The notes beneath the pieces were generated by a model. The model was not told where the DNA came from, made no database searches, and worked only from the letters and a program-made list of their open reading frames with translations. A stretch of 64,000 nucleotides of DNA. Origin: CAMPKL01 sp963805925 (GTDB taxonomy: Bacteria > Acidobacteriota > Terriglobia > Bryobacterales > UBA6623). Numbering within the stretch: position 1 is the first letter of the stretch; each line of letters begins with the position of its first letter. Made by a program: the position numbers and the translations under genes. The stretch covers positions 62,001 through 126,000 of the forward strand of contig CAWDWB010000003.1 of NCBI GenBank assembly GCA_963805925.1, read 5' to 3'. Below are positions 54,684 to 63,847 of this stretch, piece after piece.

Positions 54684-55612
54684 CGCATTTCCCGCAGCAG
54701 CGCGCCCAACTCCTCGTATTGGTCCGTGGCGATCAAGTCCACGCCGGCCTCAGCCGACGCCTTCCATCGCGCCCGCGCGGCCTCCATCGAACCGAAGTTG
54801 TAGCCGCCCGCCGGACGATCGTCCATGCCGTTCAACGTGTAGAAGCGAATCCAAAACCCCAAACCGTGCGCATGGTCCACGAGCGCCCGCAGCCGCTCCG
54901 CGTCAGCGTCTGTCCATGCGCCCGCCTTACCCTGCCCGCCTTCTTCCACCACTGCCCACGAGTTGTTCCACCAGCGGCGATAGTTTGTCGGACGCTCCGT
55001 CAACAAACGCTCCGGAGCCGCCGTCGCGGGCAGCGCATTCGTGTGCGCCGATCCAAAAATCCGCAGCTTCTCGCCAACAGGGACGCGCTTGAAGAACACT
55101 TCCTCCTGCGCGTCGTTGTCCTCGGTCAGCACCAGCAGCGGCTTCGCCTCAAACGGAGACAGCCGGCTCGCGTCCTCCGTCTTCACCGCCGTCGTAATCC
55201 AGTCTTGGTACTCGCCCAGTAGTTCCCACACCGCTTCGTGCAGCTCCCGCCGATTGTCTTTGAAGTCAAAGTGGACAATGATCAGCGGCCAAGTCTCGCG
55301 CCGGTTCTCCGCCAGCGCCCTCTCCACCACTGGACGCACCTGTTCGAAGAAGTAGTCGCGCAGCGCCGGCTCGGCGCCCGTCGTCTCCTTGGAATGCGTC
55401 ACCACGGGACGCCCCTCAAACCAAGCCAAGTCCTGCTCAATCCCCACCGGACGCCCCGTCGAGAGCGCCCGCGTTAGGGGATCAGCCGACTCCCCGCCCT
55501 CCGGATAGCAATTGTGCGCATCCAGCACCGAGCGATTGTGGTTGAGAAAGCCAAGCGAAGACTGCGCCGTCAGCGAAGCCGCACAGAGGAGGAGCAGTAG
55601 AGCGAATCTCAC
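54680..55612 (-). CDS. Secreted glycerophosphodiester-phosphodiesterase-like protein
   Basis: 310 residues from a GTG at 55612 that opens a signal peptide (VRFALLLLLCAASLTAQ); ATG 55663 would add a long polar N-terminus. PLC-like phosphodiesterase barrel: 'SVLDAHNCYPEGGESADPLTRALSTGRPVGIEQDLAWFEGRPVVTHS' (H-N...E-x-D metal/catalytic pattern), 'IIVHFDFKDNRRELHEAVWELL' and a final 'AGVDLIATDQYEEL'. The usual 'HRG' start is replaced by 'AHNCY', as in the PI-PLC-X-like branch. Substrate unknown. Confidence 0.82.
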   Translation of the reverse strand: MRFALLLLLCAASLTAQSSLGFLNHNRSVLDAHNCYPEGGESADPLTRALSTGRPVGIEQDLAWFEGRPVVTHSKETTGAEPALRDYFFEQVRPVVERALAENRRETWPLIIVHFDFKDNRRELHEAVWELLGEYQDWITTAVKTEDASRLSPFEAKPLLVLTEDNDAQEEVFFKRVPVGEKLRIFGSAHTNALPATAAPERLLTERPTNYRRWWNNSWAVVEEGGQGKAGAWTDADAERLRALVDHAHGLGFWIRFYTLNGMDDRPAGGYNFGSMEAARARWKASAEAGVDLIATDQYEELGALLREMR

Positions 55613-55677
55613 CTGCACAGTATGCAACGCGCCGGCGACACCGTCATGACGAAATTCCGGCATGACCGACGCCGCCC

Positions 55678-57144
55678 TTAATAGGGCATGACGGGCGCCG
55701 TCGTTGGACCGCCCGTGCATTCGCTCTCGTCGCCCGGATGGCAGATCTGCCAAACCGTCGGCGCCGACTGACCTGCTACATACACTGAGTCGATCATCTG
55801 CGTGTTGCGGATGTCCTCAAGCGGATCGGCATTGATCACGAGCAGATCGGCCCACTTACCCGCCGTCACCGTGCCCAGGTCCTCTGCCCCGATGAATTTC
55901 GCATTGCTATTGGTAGCGGCGACGATCGCTTGCATCGGAGTGAGCCCGGCCATCACGTAGAGCTGCATCTCCTCATGCATATTGAAGCCGGGGAAACGGC
56001 CCGGAGGTCCGCTATCCGTGCCCATGCCGTAGTTGATGCCCGCCGCGGCCTCAGCCGCAAAATTCTCAAGCGCCTGGGCGATCGCGCGGTCGAAGTCTGC
56101 GAACAGCTTCGCCTTATAGGGAAGGCCCGCGACCTGGGTTTCGCCGAGCACGACTGCCTTCTCGCGAGCCGGGCTGCGCAGCACATCAAGCGTGCCCTGC
56201 GAGACGCCGCGCATAAAGAAGGGATCCTGAAGCCAAGGCATGACGGCGAAGCTGTAAGCCATCTCGCGGCTCAGCGTGCCCGCGGCCTGCCAAGTGCCGT
56301 GCTCCTTCATCAGGTCGAGCAGTTCCTGGTCGACCGCCTGGTCGCGAACCATATGGCCAAAGCCGTCCACGCCCTGCTTCGCCAACTCCTTGGCGTCGGC
56401 CAGATAGTAGACATGAGCAATGGCCTTGAGGTCATGCTTGTGCGCCGCGTCGATCACCGCCTTGGTCATCGAAAACGGCATCTTCACGGGGATCATTCCG
56501 CGTTCATCGTCCACCCACATCTTGATAAAGTCCGCGCCGTTGGCGGCAGCCTCATCCACCGCCGCAACCGCCTCGGCGTCGGTGGCGACCGGCACGTTGA
56601 TGCCGAAAGTCCCGCCGTAACCGCCCTTATAGACGATGCCCTTCCCGGCCGTGAAGACGCGTGCCATGGTCGGGCGGCCGGCGCGCTGCTCCTTGGTGAT
56701 GTCGAAGATGAGATTCTCGTCGGTGCCGAACACCGCCACGCCGGTCACGCCGTAGGCGGCATAGGTCTTGAGGTCGTCCTCGACATGCTCGCGCGTATAG
56801 AACTCGGCCTTCTGAGCCTGGTCCTGAACAAGGCCCAGATGGACATGGCCGTCAATCAAGCCGGGCAGCACAAACTTACCGGATAAATCGACCGTCCCGG
56901 CGCCATCGGGCGCCGCCAGCTCCGACATCGGACCAACCCAGGAAATACGGCCGTCCTCACCGATGATCAGCGCCGAATCGGCAGCCGCCGGATTACCGGA
57001 GCCGTCGATGAGCGTGAAATGTTCCAATACGGTGACAGCGGGCTGCGTGCTTGTTTCCGTAGTGGTTTGCGTACTGGAGCAGGCGCCGAGCGCCAGCGAT
57101 ACCAGAGCAAAAACGAGACCGTTCTGAAGCTGGCGTCTATTCAA
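55678..57144 (-). CDS. Lipoprotein amidohydrolase (imidazolonepropionase-like)
   Basis: 488 residues starting at a TTG (57144) with AGAGGGA eight bases upstream, which decides this start. Lipoprotein signal with lipobox LGAC (Cys22). Metal-dependent amidohydrolase: 'FVLPGLIDGHVHLGL' (HxH), Lys in 'GADFIKMWVDD', 'KAIAHVYYLADA', 'GFGHMVRD', 'INYGMGTDSGPPGRFPGFNMHEEMQLYVMAGLTPMQAIVAAT' (metal Asp) and 'GTVTAGKWADLLVINADPLEDI'. The family hydrolyses cyclic amides, dipeptides and related bonds, here on the outside of the cell. It reads more Ala/Lys-rich and helical than its neighbours; a recent arrival is possible but not shown. Confidence 0.9.
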   Translation of the reverse strand: MNRRQLQNGLVFALVSLALGACSSTQTTTETSTQPAVTVLEHFTLIDGSGNPAAADSALIIGEDGRISWVGPMSELAAPDGAGTVDLSGKFVLPGLIDGHVHLGLVQDQAQKAEFYTREHVEDDLKTYAAYGVTGVAVFGTDENLIFDITKEQRAGRPTMARVFTAGKGIVYKGGYGGTFGINVPVATDAEAVAAVDEAAANGADFIKMWVDDERGMIPVKMPFSMTKAVIDAAHKHDLKAIAHVYYLADAKELAKQGVDGFGHMVRDQAVDQELLDLMKEHGTWQAAGTLSREMAYSFAVMPWLQDPFFMRGVSQGTLDVLRSPAREKAVVLGETQVAGLPYKAKLFADFDRAIAQALENFAAEAAAGINYGMGTDSGPPGRFPGFNMHEEMQLYVMAGLTPMQAIVAATNSNAKFIGAEDLGTVTAGKWADLLVINADPLEDIRNTQMIDSVYVAGQSAPTVWQICHPGDESECTGGPTTAPVMPY

Positions 57145-57243
57145 CTGAGATTCCCTCTTAGGGCCGTTTTGGCACGGTTAGGCTAGCCCATCCACGAGCC
57201 GTCATGCAACATTCGCGGGAAGCGCCCGCCACGGAAACTCCTC

Positions 57244-58801
57244 CTACGCCGAAAGTTCGAGCACAATCACGGATCGCGGCGGCGCCGTCAGCCGCAACCG
57301 TCCGCCGGAGATCTGAGCACCCGTGAACGACTTCGGCGTCACGCGCTCCGGCGCATCGAACGTATTCCTGCCGTCGAGCGCGTCCGCGGTCAGGATACGC
57401 CCCGTGACCTTGGCGGCCGAGCCGCCGGACAACGCCGTCTCGACCTCCACCGCCTTCACCGCATCCAAGTTGGCCAGGCTCACGTGGACTTTGCCGCCGG
57501 CATCCCGCGAAGCCGATGCGCTCACGGCCGGGACAATCTTGTCCCCGAACGCGTAGTACGGCGTGTCGATTTCGAGCGGCAAGCGTTGCGCGTCTTGGTG
57601 GACGTTGAGCATCTCCAGGGCGTGATAAGTCGGCGTCAAAATCATCTGCGCGCCTTTCGTTAGGATCGGCGCCTGCAATACGTTGACCAACTGAGCCAAA
57701 TTGCCCATCTTCACGCGCTCCGTATGGCCTTGGAAGATGTGCAGCGTCACGGCCACGACCAGCGCATCGCGTATGGTGTTGTCCTGGTAGAGCGCGGAAG
57801 ACGTGTCGCCCGGGGCGCGGTCGTACCACGTGCCCCACTCGTCCATGTAGATCGCCACACGCTTGTTCGGATCGTGGCGATCCATAATGCGCTCCGCGCC
57901 GGAGATCATCGTCTCGATGTCGAGCGCCCCTCGCAGAATCTCGATCCAGCCGTCCTCATCGAATCCCGTTGCCGCGACTTTGTTGGACCAACCCTTTGTC
58001 CCGGTCGTGTAGTAATGCAGCGAGACGGCGTCCATGATATTGGGGCGGATGCGGGTCATCAACGTCTCGACCCAGTCGAGATCGCCGCCTGACGGGCCGC
58101 CGGCAACGCGCTTCGGCCTGCTGCCCGGTATGCCGCGCACATAGGCGGCAAAACGGCGGTAGAGATCGGCGTAGTATTCCGCCGTCATGTTGCCGCCGCA
58201 GCCCCAGTTCTCATTGCCGATGCCCAAGTAAGGAATCGTCCAGGGCTTGTCCCGTCCGTTCGCGCGGCGCTCGGCGGCCAGCGTGCTGTCGCCGTCGAAG
58301 GTCAGATAGTCGAGCCCAGCGAACATTTCCTGCGGCGTGCCGGAGCCCACATTCGCCGCCAGAGTACGGCTCCGCGCCGATCTGTTCGCAGAAGTCCAAG
58401 AACTCGTGCGTGCCGAAGTCATTCGTCTCCACGCCGCCCCAGTTCATGTTGATCGTCCGCGGACGCTTCTCGCGCGGCCCCACGCCGTCTCTCCAATCGT
58501 ATTGATCGGCAAAGCAGCCGCCCGGCCAGCGCAGATTAGGAACCTTCATCTTGCGCAGCGCGGCGACGATGTCATTGCGCACTCCGCGCGTGTTCGGGAT
58601 CGCGGAGCCCTCGCCGACCCACAAGCCGTCATAGATGCAGCGGCCCAGGTGCTCGGCGAAGTGACCGTAGAGATGCTTCGAGATTTGCGGGCCACTCCCG
58701 CCGAGCTCGAGCGCCAGACTGGCGGTCTTGGTCTGCTGCGCGGTCAGCGCGGATCCGGAGGCGGCTGCTAGAGCGGAGACTAGAAAAGTTCGGCGTCGCA
58801 T
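57244..58801 (-). pseudogene. GH51 alpha-L-arabinofuranosidase, frameshifted
   Basis: Two overlapping minus-strand frames make one GH51 enzyme of about 519 residues. The N-terminal part (ATG 58801) has a Tat-type signal 'MRRRTFLVSALAAASGSALTA' and 'HLYGHFAEHLGRCIYDGLWVG', 'LRWPGGCFADQYDWRDGVGP', 'FCEQIGAEPY'. The sense then continues in another frame as 'LAANVGSGTPQEM', 'GIGNENWGCGGNM' (acid/base Glu in GNEN), 'MDEWGTWYD' (nucleophile Glu) to the stop. One extra base at 58363 (TAC-t-CTGGCG) explains the shift. Either inactivated or a sequence error; all catalytic motifs are otherwise intact, which favours error or very recent loss. Confidence 0.9.
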
Positions 58802-58914
58802 AACGCCGCTAAGGATAACGTAAAGGGCGACCGCGCCGGAATGTCCCACTCACAAACTGGCGTATATACTGAACCGTGCTCTTACGATGGCCCGGTAAGT
58901 TGAAGGACTAGGAA

Positions 58915-60144
58915 ATGCGAACGAATACCGTTGCTCTCGCCTGCGTTATCTGTCTCCTCTCCGTCGCCACGATCAGGGCCGAGGATTGGACGCAATGGCG
59001 CGGTCCGCATCGAGACGGCGTAGTCGAGATCAATGCCCCAGGCGCTTGGCCGGCGGAGCTGTCCACGGAATGGAAAGTGGAAGTCGGAGAGGGCTACGCA
59101 TCTCCGCTCCTCGCCGATGGCCGCATCCTGCAGTTCGCGCGGCAGGGCGACGACGAAGTCGCCATGAGCCTCGACCCCGCTACCGGCAAGGTTCTATGGC
59201 GCCAGAGCTACCCCGCGCCTTACGAGCCTGTGCCGTCAGCCGCCAGCCACGGAAAGGGTCCCAAGTCGACGCCGCTTTATTACGACGGCAAGCTCTATAC
59301 CTTCGGCATATCGGGCATTCTCTCGGCCTTCGACGCTGCCACCGGAAGGGTCGCTTGGCGCAAGGAATACTCCCAAGACTTCAAAGCGACCTGGCCGATG
59401 TTCGGCACATCCATGTCGCCCGTGGCCGCCGACGGCCTGCTCGTGGTCTTGGTCGGCACCAACGACGACGGCGCCGTGGTCGCCTACCAGGCCGACTCCG
59501 GTGAACAGGAGTGGATCTGGAAAGGAGACGGCCCAGCCTATGCATCCCCTGTGATCGTTGAGATGGACGGGGTCAAGCAAGTCGTTACGCTGACGCAGAA
59601 ATACGCCGTTGGCCTCGCCTTGGCATCCGGAGAGCTGCTCTGGCAAATGGATTTTCCCGGACGCAGCGGCATGAACATCCCCACCCCGCTTCAATTCGGC
59701 GAAGACCTGATCCTGGCCGGCGATCCCGGCACGATGCTGCTCCAAGTCAATCGGAAGGACGATGCTTGGACCGCCGAAGACGCCTGGCGTATTTCAGAAC
59801 TCACCATGCGCTTTAGTTCCCCTGTCAAAAAGGGCAATCTGATTTTCGGTTTCTCTAACCGCGACCGGGGAATCTTTTTCTGTATCGACTCCGAGACTGG
59901 CCAAACCCTTTGGACCAGCGATCCCAGGCAAGGCGATAATGCCGTGATCTTCATTTCCGGCGATCTCCTGTTCCTGCTCAAGGACAACGCGGAACTGATC
60001 ATCGCCCGTGCCGGCGGAACCGCTTTCGAGCCGCTCCAGCGTTACCAGGTCGCCGATAGCGCAACGTATGCGACCCCGCTGGTCCGCAGCCAGGGAATGG
60101 TGGTCAAGGACAAAACCAACCTCTCCTATCTGACCTGGGAGTGA
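58915..60144 (+). CDS. Secreted PQQ/BamB-type beta-propeller protein
   Basis: 409 residues with a signal peptide (TNTVALACVICLLSVATIRA). The mature start 'EDWTQWRGPHRDGVV' and blades such as 'LDPATGKVLWRQSYPA', 'FDAATGRVAWRKEYSQ', 'YQADSGEQEWIWKGDGPAYASPVIVEMDGVKQVVTLT', 'LASGELLWQMDFPG', 'IDSETGQTLWTSDPRQGD' are PQQ_2/BamB-like repeats. No PQQ- or haem-binding site is evident, so it is more likely a binding scaffold than a dehydrogenase. Homologues of this 'WTQWRGP' type abound in Acidobacteria and Planctomycetes. Confidence 0.88.
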   Translation: MRTNTVALACVICLLSVATIRAEDWTQWRGPHRDGVVEINAPGAWPAELSTEWKVEVGEGYASPLLADGRILQFARQGDDEVAMSLDPATGKVLWRQSYPAPYEPVPSAASHGKGPKSTPLYYDGKLYTFGISGILSAFDAATGRVAWRKEYSQDFKATWPMFGTSMSPVAADGLLVVLVGTNDDGAVVAYQADSGEQEWIWKGDGPAYASPVIVEMDGVKQVVTLTQKYAVGLALASGELLWQMDFPGRSGMNIPTPLQFGEDLILAGDPGTMLLQVNRKDDAWTAEDAWRISELTMRFSSPVKKGNLIFGFSNRDRGIFFCIDSETGQTLWTSDPRQGDNAVIFISGDLLFLLKDNAELIIARAGGTAFEPLQRYQVADSATYATPLVRSQGMVVKDKTNLSYLTWE

Positions 60145-60191
60145 CCATCGGCCATCGGTAGCGCGAGCTGAGGCCCGCCAGGAACCGTCAG

Positions 60192-60532
60192 GGTCCATCT
60201 GGAGGCCGTGAAGGTCCGTTCGAAGGCCGCAGATATCCGCTCAGGTCCGCAGATGTCCGCGAATGTCCGCCCTGTTTTTGCGCCCGTAGGTGACTGTCAC
60301 CCCTCAGCACCGCCGCAACCAACACCGCAGCCGCTATCCCTGGCGGGACGCATTGAGGTTGGGGCCCTGAGACGGACCTGGGGCTGGGGGATGAGCGAAA
60401 AACCGCTCCTGTCGGGCGTCGGTTCACACATCCGAGCCGCGACTGTCAGGGAGCGATTTCTTCGGGATAGCGGCGGCAGCGTGGGTGCGGGCGTCGGTTG
60501 GGGAGATAGTCCACGGTAGGGACCATCCCCGG
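60192..60532. repeat. Second MITE/REP-like element, rearranged copy of the one at 53051-53589
   Basis: The 454-base gap 60145-60598 is mostly this element. Its left part (60192-60276) aligns without gaps over 85 bases to 53051-53135 with about nine mismatches. A forward module (60292-60358, ending GCTATCCCTGGCGGGACGCA) and a reverse-complement module (60464-60532, starting GGGATAGCGGCGGCAGCGTG and containing TAGTCCACGGTAGGGAC) match the 53175-53259 module. The right terminal arm seen in the first element is missing, replaced by the inverted module. Confidence 0.78.
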
Positions 60533-60598
60533 ACGTGCAATGCGGCGTGCGGATGCGGGCGGCAGGCGGAGGGGCGATAATGACGTGCGGTGAACGTT

Positions 60599-61579
60599 AT
60601 GAATCGTCGAATGTTCTTAGGCGGGTTGGCGGCGGCGGTTGCGGCGGCCGCGCAGGCGCCGCCGGAAGTCCATACTGCGGGGCGGCCGCAAGGCACGGAC
60701 AGTTTTGGCCCGAGCGTGGACGGCGTGCCGATCATCGACGCCCACATTCATCTATTTGACGGAATGCGGCCGCAAGGCGCGACCTATATGGGCTCGGATG
60801 AGTACCGCGCCCAGTCGAAGAGGTCGCTGCCGGATATGTATGAGCCGCGGGCGCGCCCGGAGGGCATTGTGGGCGCGATCGTCGTCGAGTCGAGCGGTTG
60901 GGTCGAAGACAATCTTTGGTACCTGATGGTTGCCGAACCGAGCCCGTTCATCGTCGGCGTCTCGGGGCGGCTCGATCCCTACAAACCGGAGTTCGGCGAA
61001 TACCTGGAGCGCTACAGCAAGAACCCGCTCTATCGGGCGATCCGCGCCAGCCGCTTCTACACCGAAACCAACGGCAAGGTCACGCTCGACAAAGTCGCTG
61101 TCGACAATCTCAAACTGCTGGCCCAAGCCGACCTGGCGAATGACACGGCCAACCCCTCGATAGCGCTGATGACCGCCAATGTGATGTTGGCCGACGCCGT
61201 CCCGAACCTGCGCATTATCATGGATCATCTGCCGCGCTTCGACCCGGACGCGACGAATCGGGCAGCGTACGAAGCGTTGCTGAAAGAGATGGCGGCACGG
61301 CCGAATATCTTCGCCAAGCTGTCGGCGGCCTACCGTTCGAGCAACCCGGCGGGCATACCAGACCGCCTCGAACACCTCTACGGCCTATTCGGCGAAGACC
61401 GCGTGATCTTCGGCACGGACTATCCGAACTCGTACGGCGTGGCGACGATCTCGGAAGAAGTGGGGCTGATGAAGAAATTCTTCTCCACCAAGACCCGCGC
61501 CCAGGCGGAGAAGTTTTTCTGGCGCAACGCAGCGCACGCCTACAAGTACGTGAAGCGAGCCGCAAATCAGCCGGGCTAG
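60599..61579 (+). CDS. Tat-exported amidohydrolase-2 family TIM-barrel hydrolase
   Basis: 326 residues from ATG 60599, with a twin-arginine start NRRMFLGGLAAAVAAAAQA. Amidohydrolase-2 (lactonase/decarboxylase-like) motifs: 'IIDAHIHLFD' (HxH), 'VESSGWVEDNLWYL', 'RIIMDHLPRFD' (metal His), 'NIFAKLSAAYR', 'LFGEDRVIFGTDYPNSYGV' (metal Asp). L-fuconolactonase-like sugar-lactone hydrolysis is the nearest guess. 21 bases upstream of the CehA-like gene, so probably an operon. Confidence 0.9.
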   Translation: MNRRMFLGGLAAAVAAAAQAPPEVHTAGRPQGTDSFGPSVDGVPIIDAHIHLFDGMRPQGATYMGSDEYRAQSKRSLPDMYEPRARPEGIVGAIVVESSGWVEDNLWYLMVAEPSPFIVGVSGRLDPYKPEFGEYLERYSKNPLYRAIRASRFYTETNGKVTLDKVAVDNLKLLAQADLANDTANPSIALMTANVMLADAVPNLRIIMDHLPRFDPDATNRAAYEALLKEMAARPNIFAKLSAAYRSSNPAGIPDRLEHLYGLFGEDRVIFGTDYPNSYGVATISEEVGLMKKFFSTKTRAQAEKFFWRNAAHAYKYVKRAANQPG

Positions 61580-61600
61580 TTTGGTATCGTACCGTCCAAC

Positions 61601-63232
61601 ATGAACCGTCTTCGCCGGCGGGCTTCGCTGCTCGCATTGTTTGCGATTGCGCTGGGGATCTTCGCCCAGAGCAACCGGGAGGCGAACCTCGCGGTGGAGA
61701 TCACCGACGAAGCCACCGGGCGCCCGGTCACGGCGCGTGTACGCGTGGTCGACTTGCAGAACAACGCGCCCGTGCCGAGCGGAGCGCTGTCGATCAGCGA
61801 GTCGGCCTTCGCCGCGCCGCCCGAAGCGGTGGCCGTGATGTATGGCCGCGACGATCGCGCCGAAGGTTTCGCGATCCAACCGGACGGCTCGTTCTACGTC
61901 GACGGCTCGTTCACGATGGCGCTGCCTCCGGGCCGCTATCGGCTGGACGTCTCGAAGGGCTACGAGTACGTTCGCGAGAGCAGCGAGTTCGAGGCCAAGC
62001 CCGGCAGGGAATGGTACATGGGCATCGGCCTCAAGCGCTGGATCGATATGCCCGCGCGCGGCTGGTACTCCGCCGACGACCACATCCACCTGCGCCGCTC
62101 GCCGCGCGACAACCCGGGGATTTTGCGCTGGGTCTCGGCGGAAGACATCCACGTCGGCAACCTGCTGCAAATGGGAGACTTTTGGACTTACGTCTTTTCG
62201 CAATACGGCTGGGGCAACGAAGGCCGCTACGGCGAAGGCGAGTACGTGATCGCGTCGGGCCAAGAAGAGCCGCGCACGCCGGAGATCGGCCATACGATCT
62301 CGCTCGGCGCCAGCGACTTCGTGCGCTATCGCGACGACTATTACTCGTTCGACAAGCTGTTTGACCGCGTCGATGAGTTGGGCGGCATCAGCGGCTTCGC
62401 GCATCAGGCGATGTCGTTCCACGGCTACCGCGGCATGACGCTCAACGTGCTGCGCAACAAAGTGGATTTCCTGGAGCTGATGCAGTTCTGCGTCGCCGGC
62501 GGTCCGCTGCACACGGACCACTACTACCGCTTTCTCAACCTCGGTTACCGTTTGGCGGCGCTGGCGGGGTCGGACTTCCCTTGGTGCGGACGCGGCGAGA
62601 TCGGCAGCCCGCAACGCATCAGTCAAATCGGCGACGCGCGCTTCTACACCTACGTCGGCGACGACTTCTCTTTCGAGAACTGGTTCAACGCGCTCAAGGC
62701 TGGGCGAACGTTTGCGACGACGGGGCCGATTGTGGAGTTCAATATCAACGGCAAGCTGCCCGGAGACACGCTGGACGTCGCTGCCGGAACGACGCTGAAG
62801 ATTTCAGCGAAGGCTTACGGGGAGGAGTCGCGTATTCCGCTTAGCGATCTGGAGATCATCGGACACGGCCGCGTGCTGAAGAAAGTGACGGCGAGCGAGG
62901 CAGGGCAGAGCGCCAAAGAGCTTTCTATTGAGATGACGTTGCCGGCGGATCACGGCATTTGGCTCGCCGCGCGCACGACGGCAGGCCCGGCGCAGATTGC
63001 GCACACGACGCCGGTCTACGTCACGGTGAACGGCGGAGGTTTCCACGACCCGCAATCGGTTGAGCAGAATCTAGCGCAGTGCGAGAGCGACCTCGCCGAG
63101 ATCGAGCAGGAACTCAACCGGCCCGGCAGCCAACTCGACAGCCAGACGTCACGCCACCGTGCCGAGCTACAACGGCAAATTGCGGAGACGCGGGAAGTGC
63201 TGCAGCGACTGCATCAAACGCTGGCGCGCTGA
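61601..63232 (+). CDS. Secreted CehA/McbA-type PHP metallohydrolase
   Basis: 543 residues: signal peptide (RRRASLLALFAIALGIFAQ), an N-terminal beta-sandwich regulatory-like domain ('NLAVEITDEATGRPVTARVRVVD', 'YVDGSFTMALPPGRYRLDV'), then a PHP-like domain with 'GWYSADDHIHLRRS' (DxHxH metal motif), 'ISGFAHQAM' and 'LAALAGSDFPWCG'. After a beta domain, the C-terminus (about 490-543) is a coiled coil ('CESDLAEIEQELNRPGSQLD...AELQRQIAETREVLQRLHQTL'). CehA/McbA proteins hydrolyse carbamate-like and other esters, but most environmental members are uncharacterised. A terminator follows. Confidence 0.87.
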   Translation: MNRLRRRASLLALFAIALGIFAQSNREANLAVEITDEATGRPVTARVRVVDLQNNAPVPSGALSISESAFAAPPEAVAVMYGRDDRAEGFAIQPDGSFYVDGSFTMALPPGRYRLDVSKGYEYVRESSEFEAKPGREWYMGIGLKRWIDMPARGWYSADDHIHLRRSPRDNPGILRWVSAEDIHVGNLLQMGDFWTYVFSQYGWGNEGRYGEGEYVIASGQEEPRTPEIGHTISLGASDFVRYRDDYYSFDKLFDRVDELGGISGFAHQAMSFHGYRGMTLNVLRNKVDFLELMQFCVAGGPLHTDHYYRFLNLGYRLAALAGSDFPWCGRGEIGSPQRISQIGDARFYTYVGDDFSFENWFNALKAGRTFATTGPIVEFNINGKLPGDTLDVAAGTTLKISAKAYGEESRIPLSDLEIIGHGRVLKKVTASEAGQSAKELSIEMTLPADHGIWLAARTTAGPAQIAHTTPVYVTVNGGGFHDPQSVEQNLAQCESDLAEIEQELNRPGSQLDSQTSRHRAELQRQIAETREVLQRLHQTLAR

Positions 63233-63240
63233 GCGGCGGA

Positions 63241-63272
63241 GGCCGGCGCGCAAACGCGCCGGCCTTTCCTTT
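63241..63272 (+). terminator. Rho-independent terminator after the CehA-like gene
   Basis: Perfect 10-bp stem GGCCGGCGCG / CGCGCCGGCC with a CAAA loop, then TTTCCTTT. It overlaps the stop codon of the convergent SnoaL-like gene by two bases. Confidence 0.9.
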
Positions 63273-63732
63273 ATGCAGCCGGCGGTTGCACGGCGCCGAT
63301 TTGGCTGAGCAACGACAACTGGTCGATGTGTAGCCAGGTTTCGACGATGAGTCCGTCTGCCATGCGATACAGCACCATGCCGTCGAAGTTCACTCGCTTG
63401 CCGGTGGGCTCGACGCCGGCAAAGGCGCCGGTGTGCAGGCAGGAAATTCTCCAGCGGGCCGACACGAAGTTCTCGTCAGCGACCAGTGCATCCACCGCGA
63501 ACTCCATGTTGCTGAAGGAGTCTCGGAAGACGCGGAAGAACATCTTGTAGCTCTCGTGATCCGTGATGGTGATTCCTGGGAATCCATGGCATACGATGTC
63601 GCCGCCTACGGTGTCGTCAATGACGGCGACGTCCTCGATGTTGTGCGAATGCGTGCCCGCCAGAAAGCGCTCGACCGTGTCGCGGTTGCGAGCGATGAGG
63701 GCGTCTTTTTCGACTGCTTGATCTACGTACAT
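63271..63732 (-). CDS. SnoaL-like polyketide cyclase/ester cyclase family protein
   Basis: 153 residues of the NTF2-like SnoaL type: 'NRDTVERFLAGTHSHNIEDVAVIDDTVGGDIVCHGFPG', 'GMVLYRMADGLIVETWLHIDQLSLLSQIGAV', the usual C-terminal pattern of predicted ester cyclases. It has a strong ribosome site (AGAGGAGAG) and is transcribed divergently from a TetR-type regulator, with a palindromic operator over its start point, so it is presumably an inducible detoxification or small-molecule enzyme. Substrate unknown. Confidence 0.88.
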   Translation of the reverse strand: MYVDQAVEKDALIARNRDTVERFLAGTHSHNIEDVAVIDDTVGGDIVCHGFPGITITDHESYKMFFRVFRDSFSNMEFAVDALVADENFVSARWRISCLHTGAFAGVEPTGKRVNFDGMVLYRMADGLIVETWLHIDQLSLLSQIGAVQPPAA

Positions 63733-63759
63733 TTCAGGTCTCTCCTCTTTGATTTGTAC

Positions 63760-63787
63760 TTTAAATGAACACTACCGTTCACTTAAA
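63760..63787. promoter_or_regulatory. TetR-type palindromic operator
   Basis: TTTAAATGAAC (63760-63770), six-base centre ACTACC, GTTCACTTAAA (63777-63787): 11-bp arms with one mismatch. It lies at the expected start point of the SnoaL-like gene. A related half-site, TTAACTGAACA, lies at 63823-63832 within the regulator promoter. Confidence 0.75.
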
Positions 63788-63789
63788 TT

Positions 63790-63819
63790 AAGATACCCGC
63801 AGGCTCGCCAGCTTGTCAA
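63790..63819 (-). promoter_or_regulatory. Promoter of the SnoaL-like gene
   Basis: Minus strand TTGACA (63819-63814), 18-base spacer, TATCTT (63795-63790). The operator begins right after the -10, so bound repressor would block initiation. Confidence 0.55.
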
Positions 63820-63841
63820 TACTTAACTGAACAGCTATGAT
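63813..63841 (+). promoter_or_regulatory. Promoter of the TetR-type regulator, apparently leaderless transcript
   Basis: TTGTCA (63813-63818), 17-base spacer, TATGAT (63836-63841), five of six matches in each box. The ATG at 63848 lies six bases after the -10, so the first transcribed base would be at or next to the start codon. The two divergent -35 boxes overlap at TTGTCAA. Confidence 0.55.
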
Positions 63842-63847
63842 CACTCA

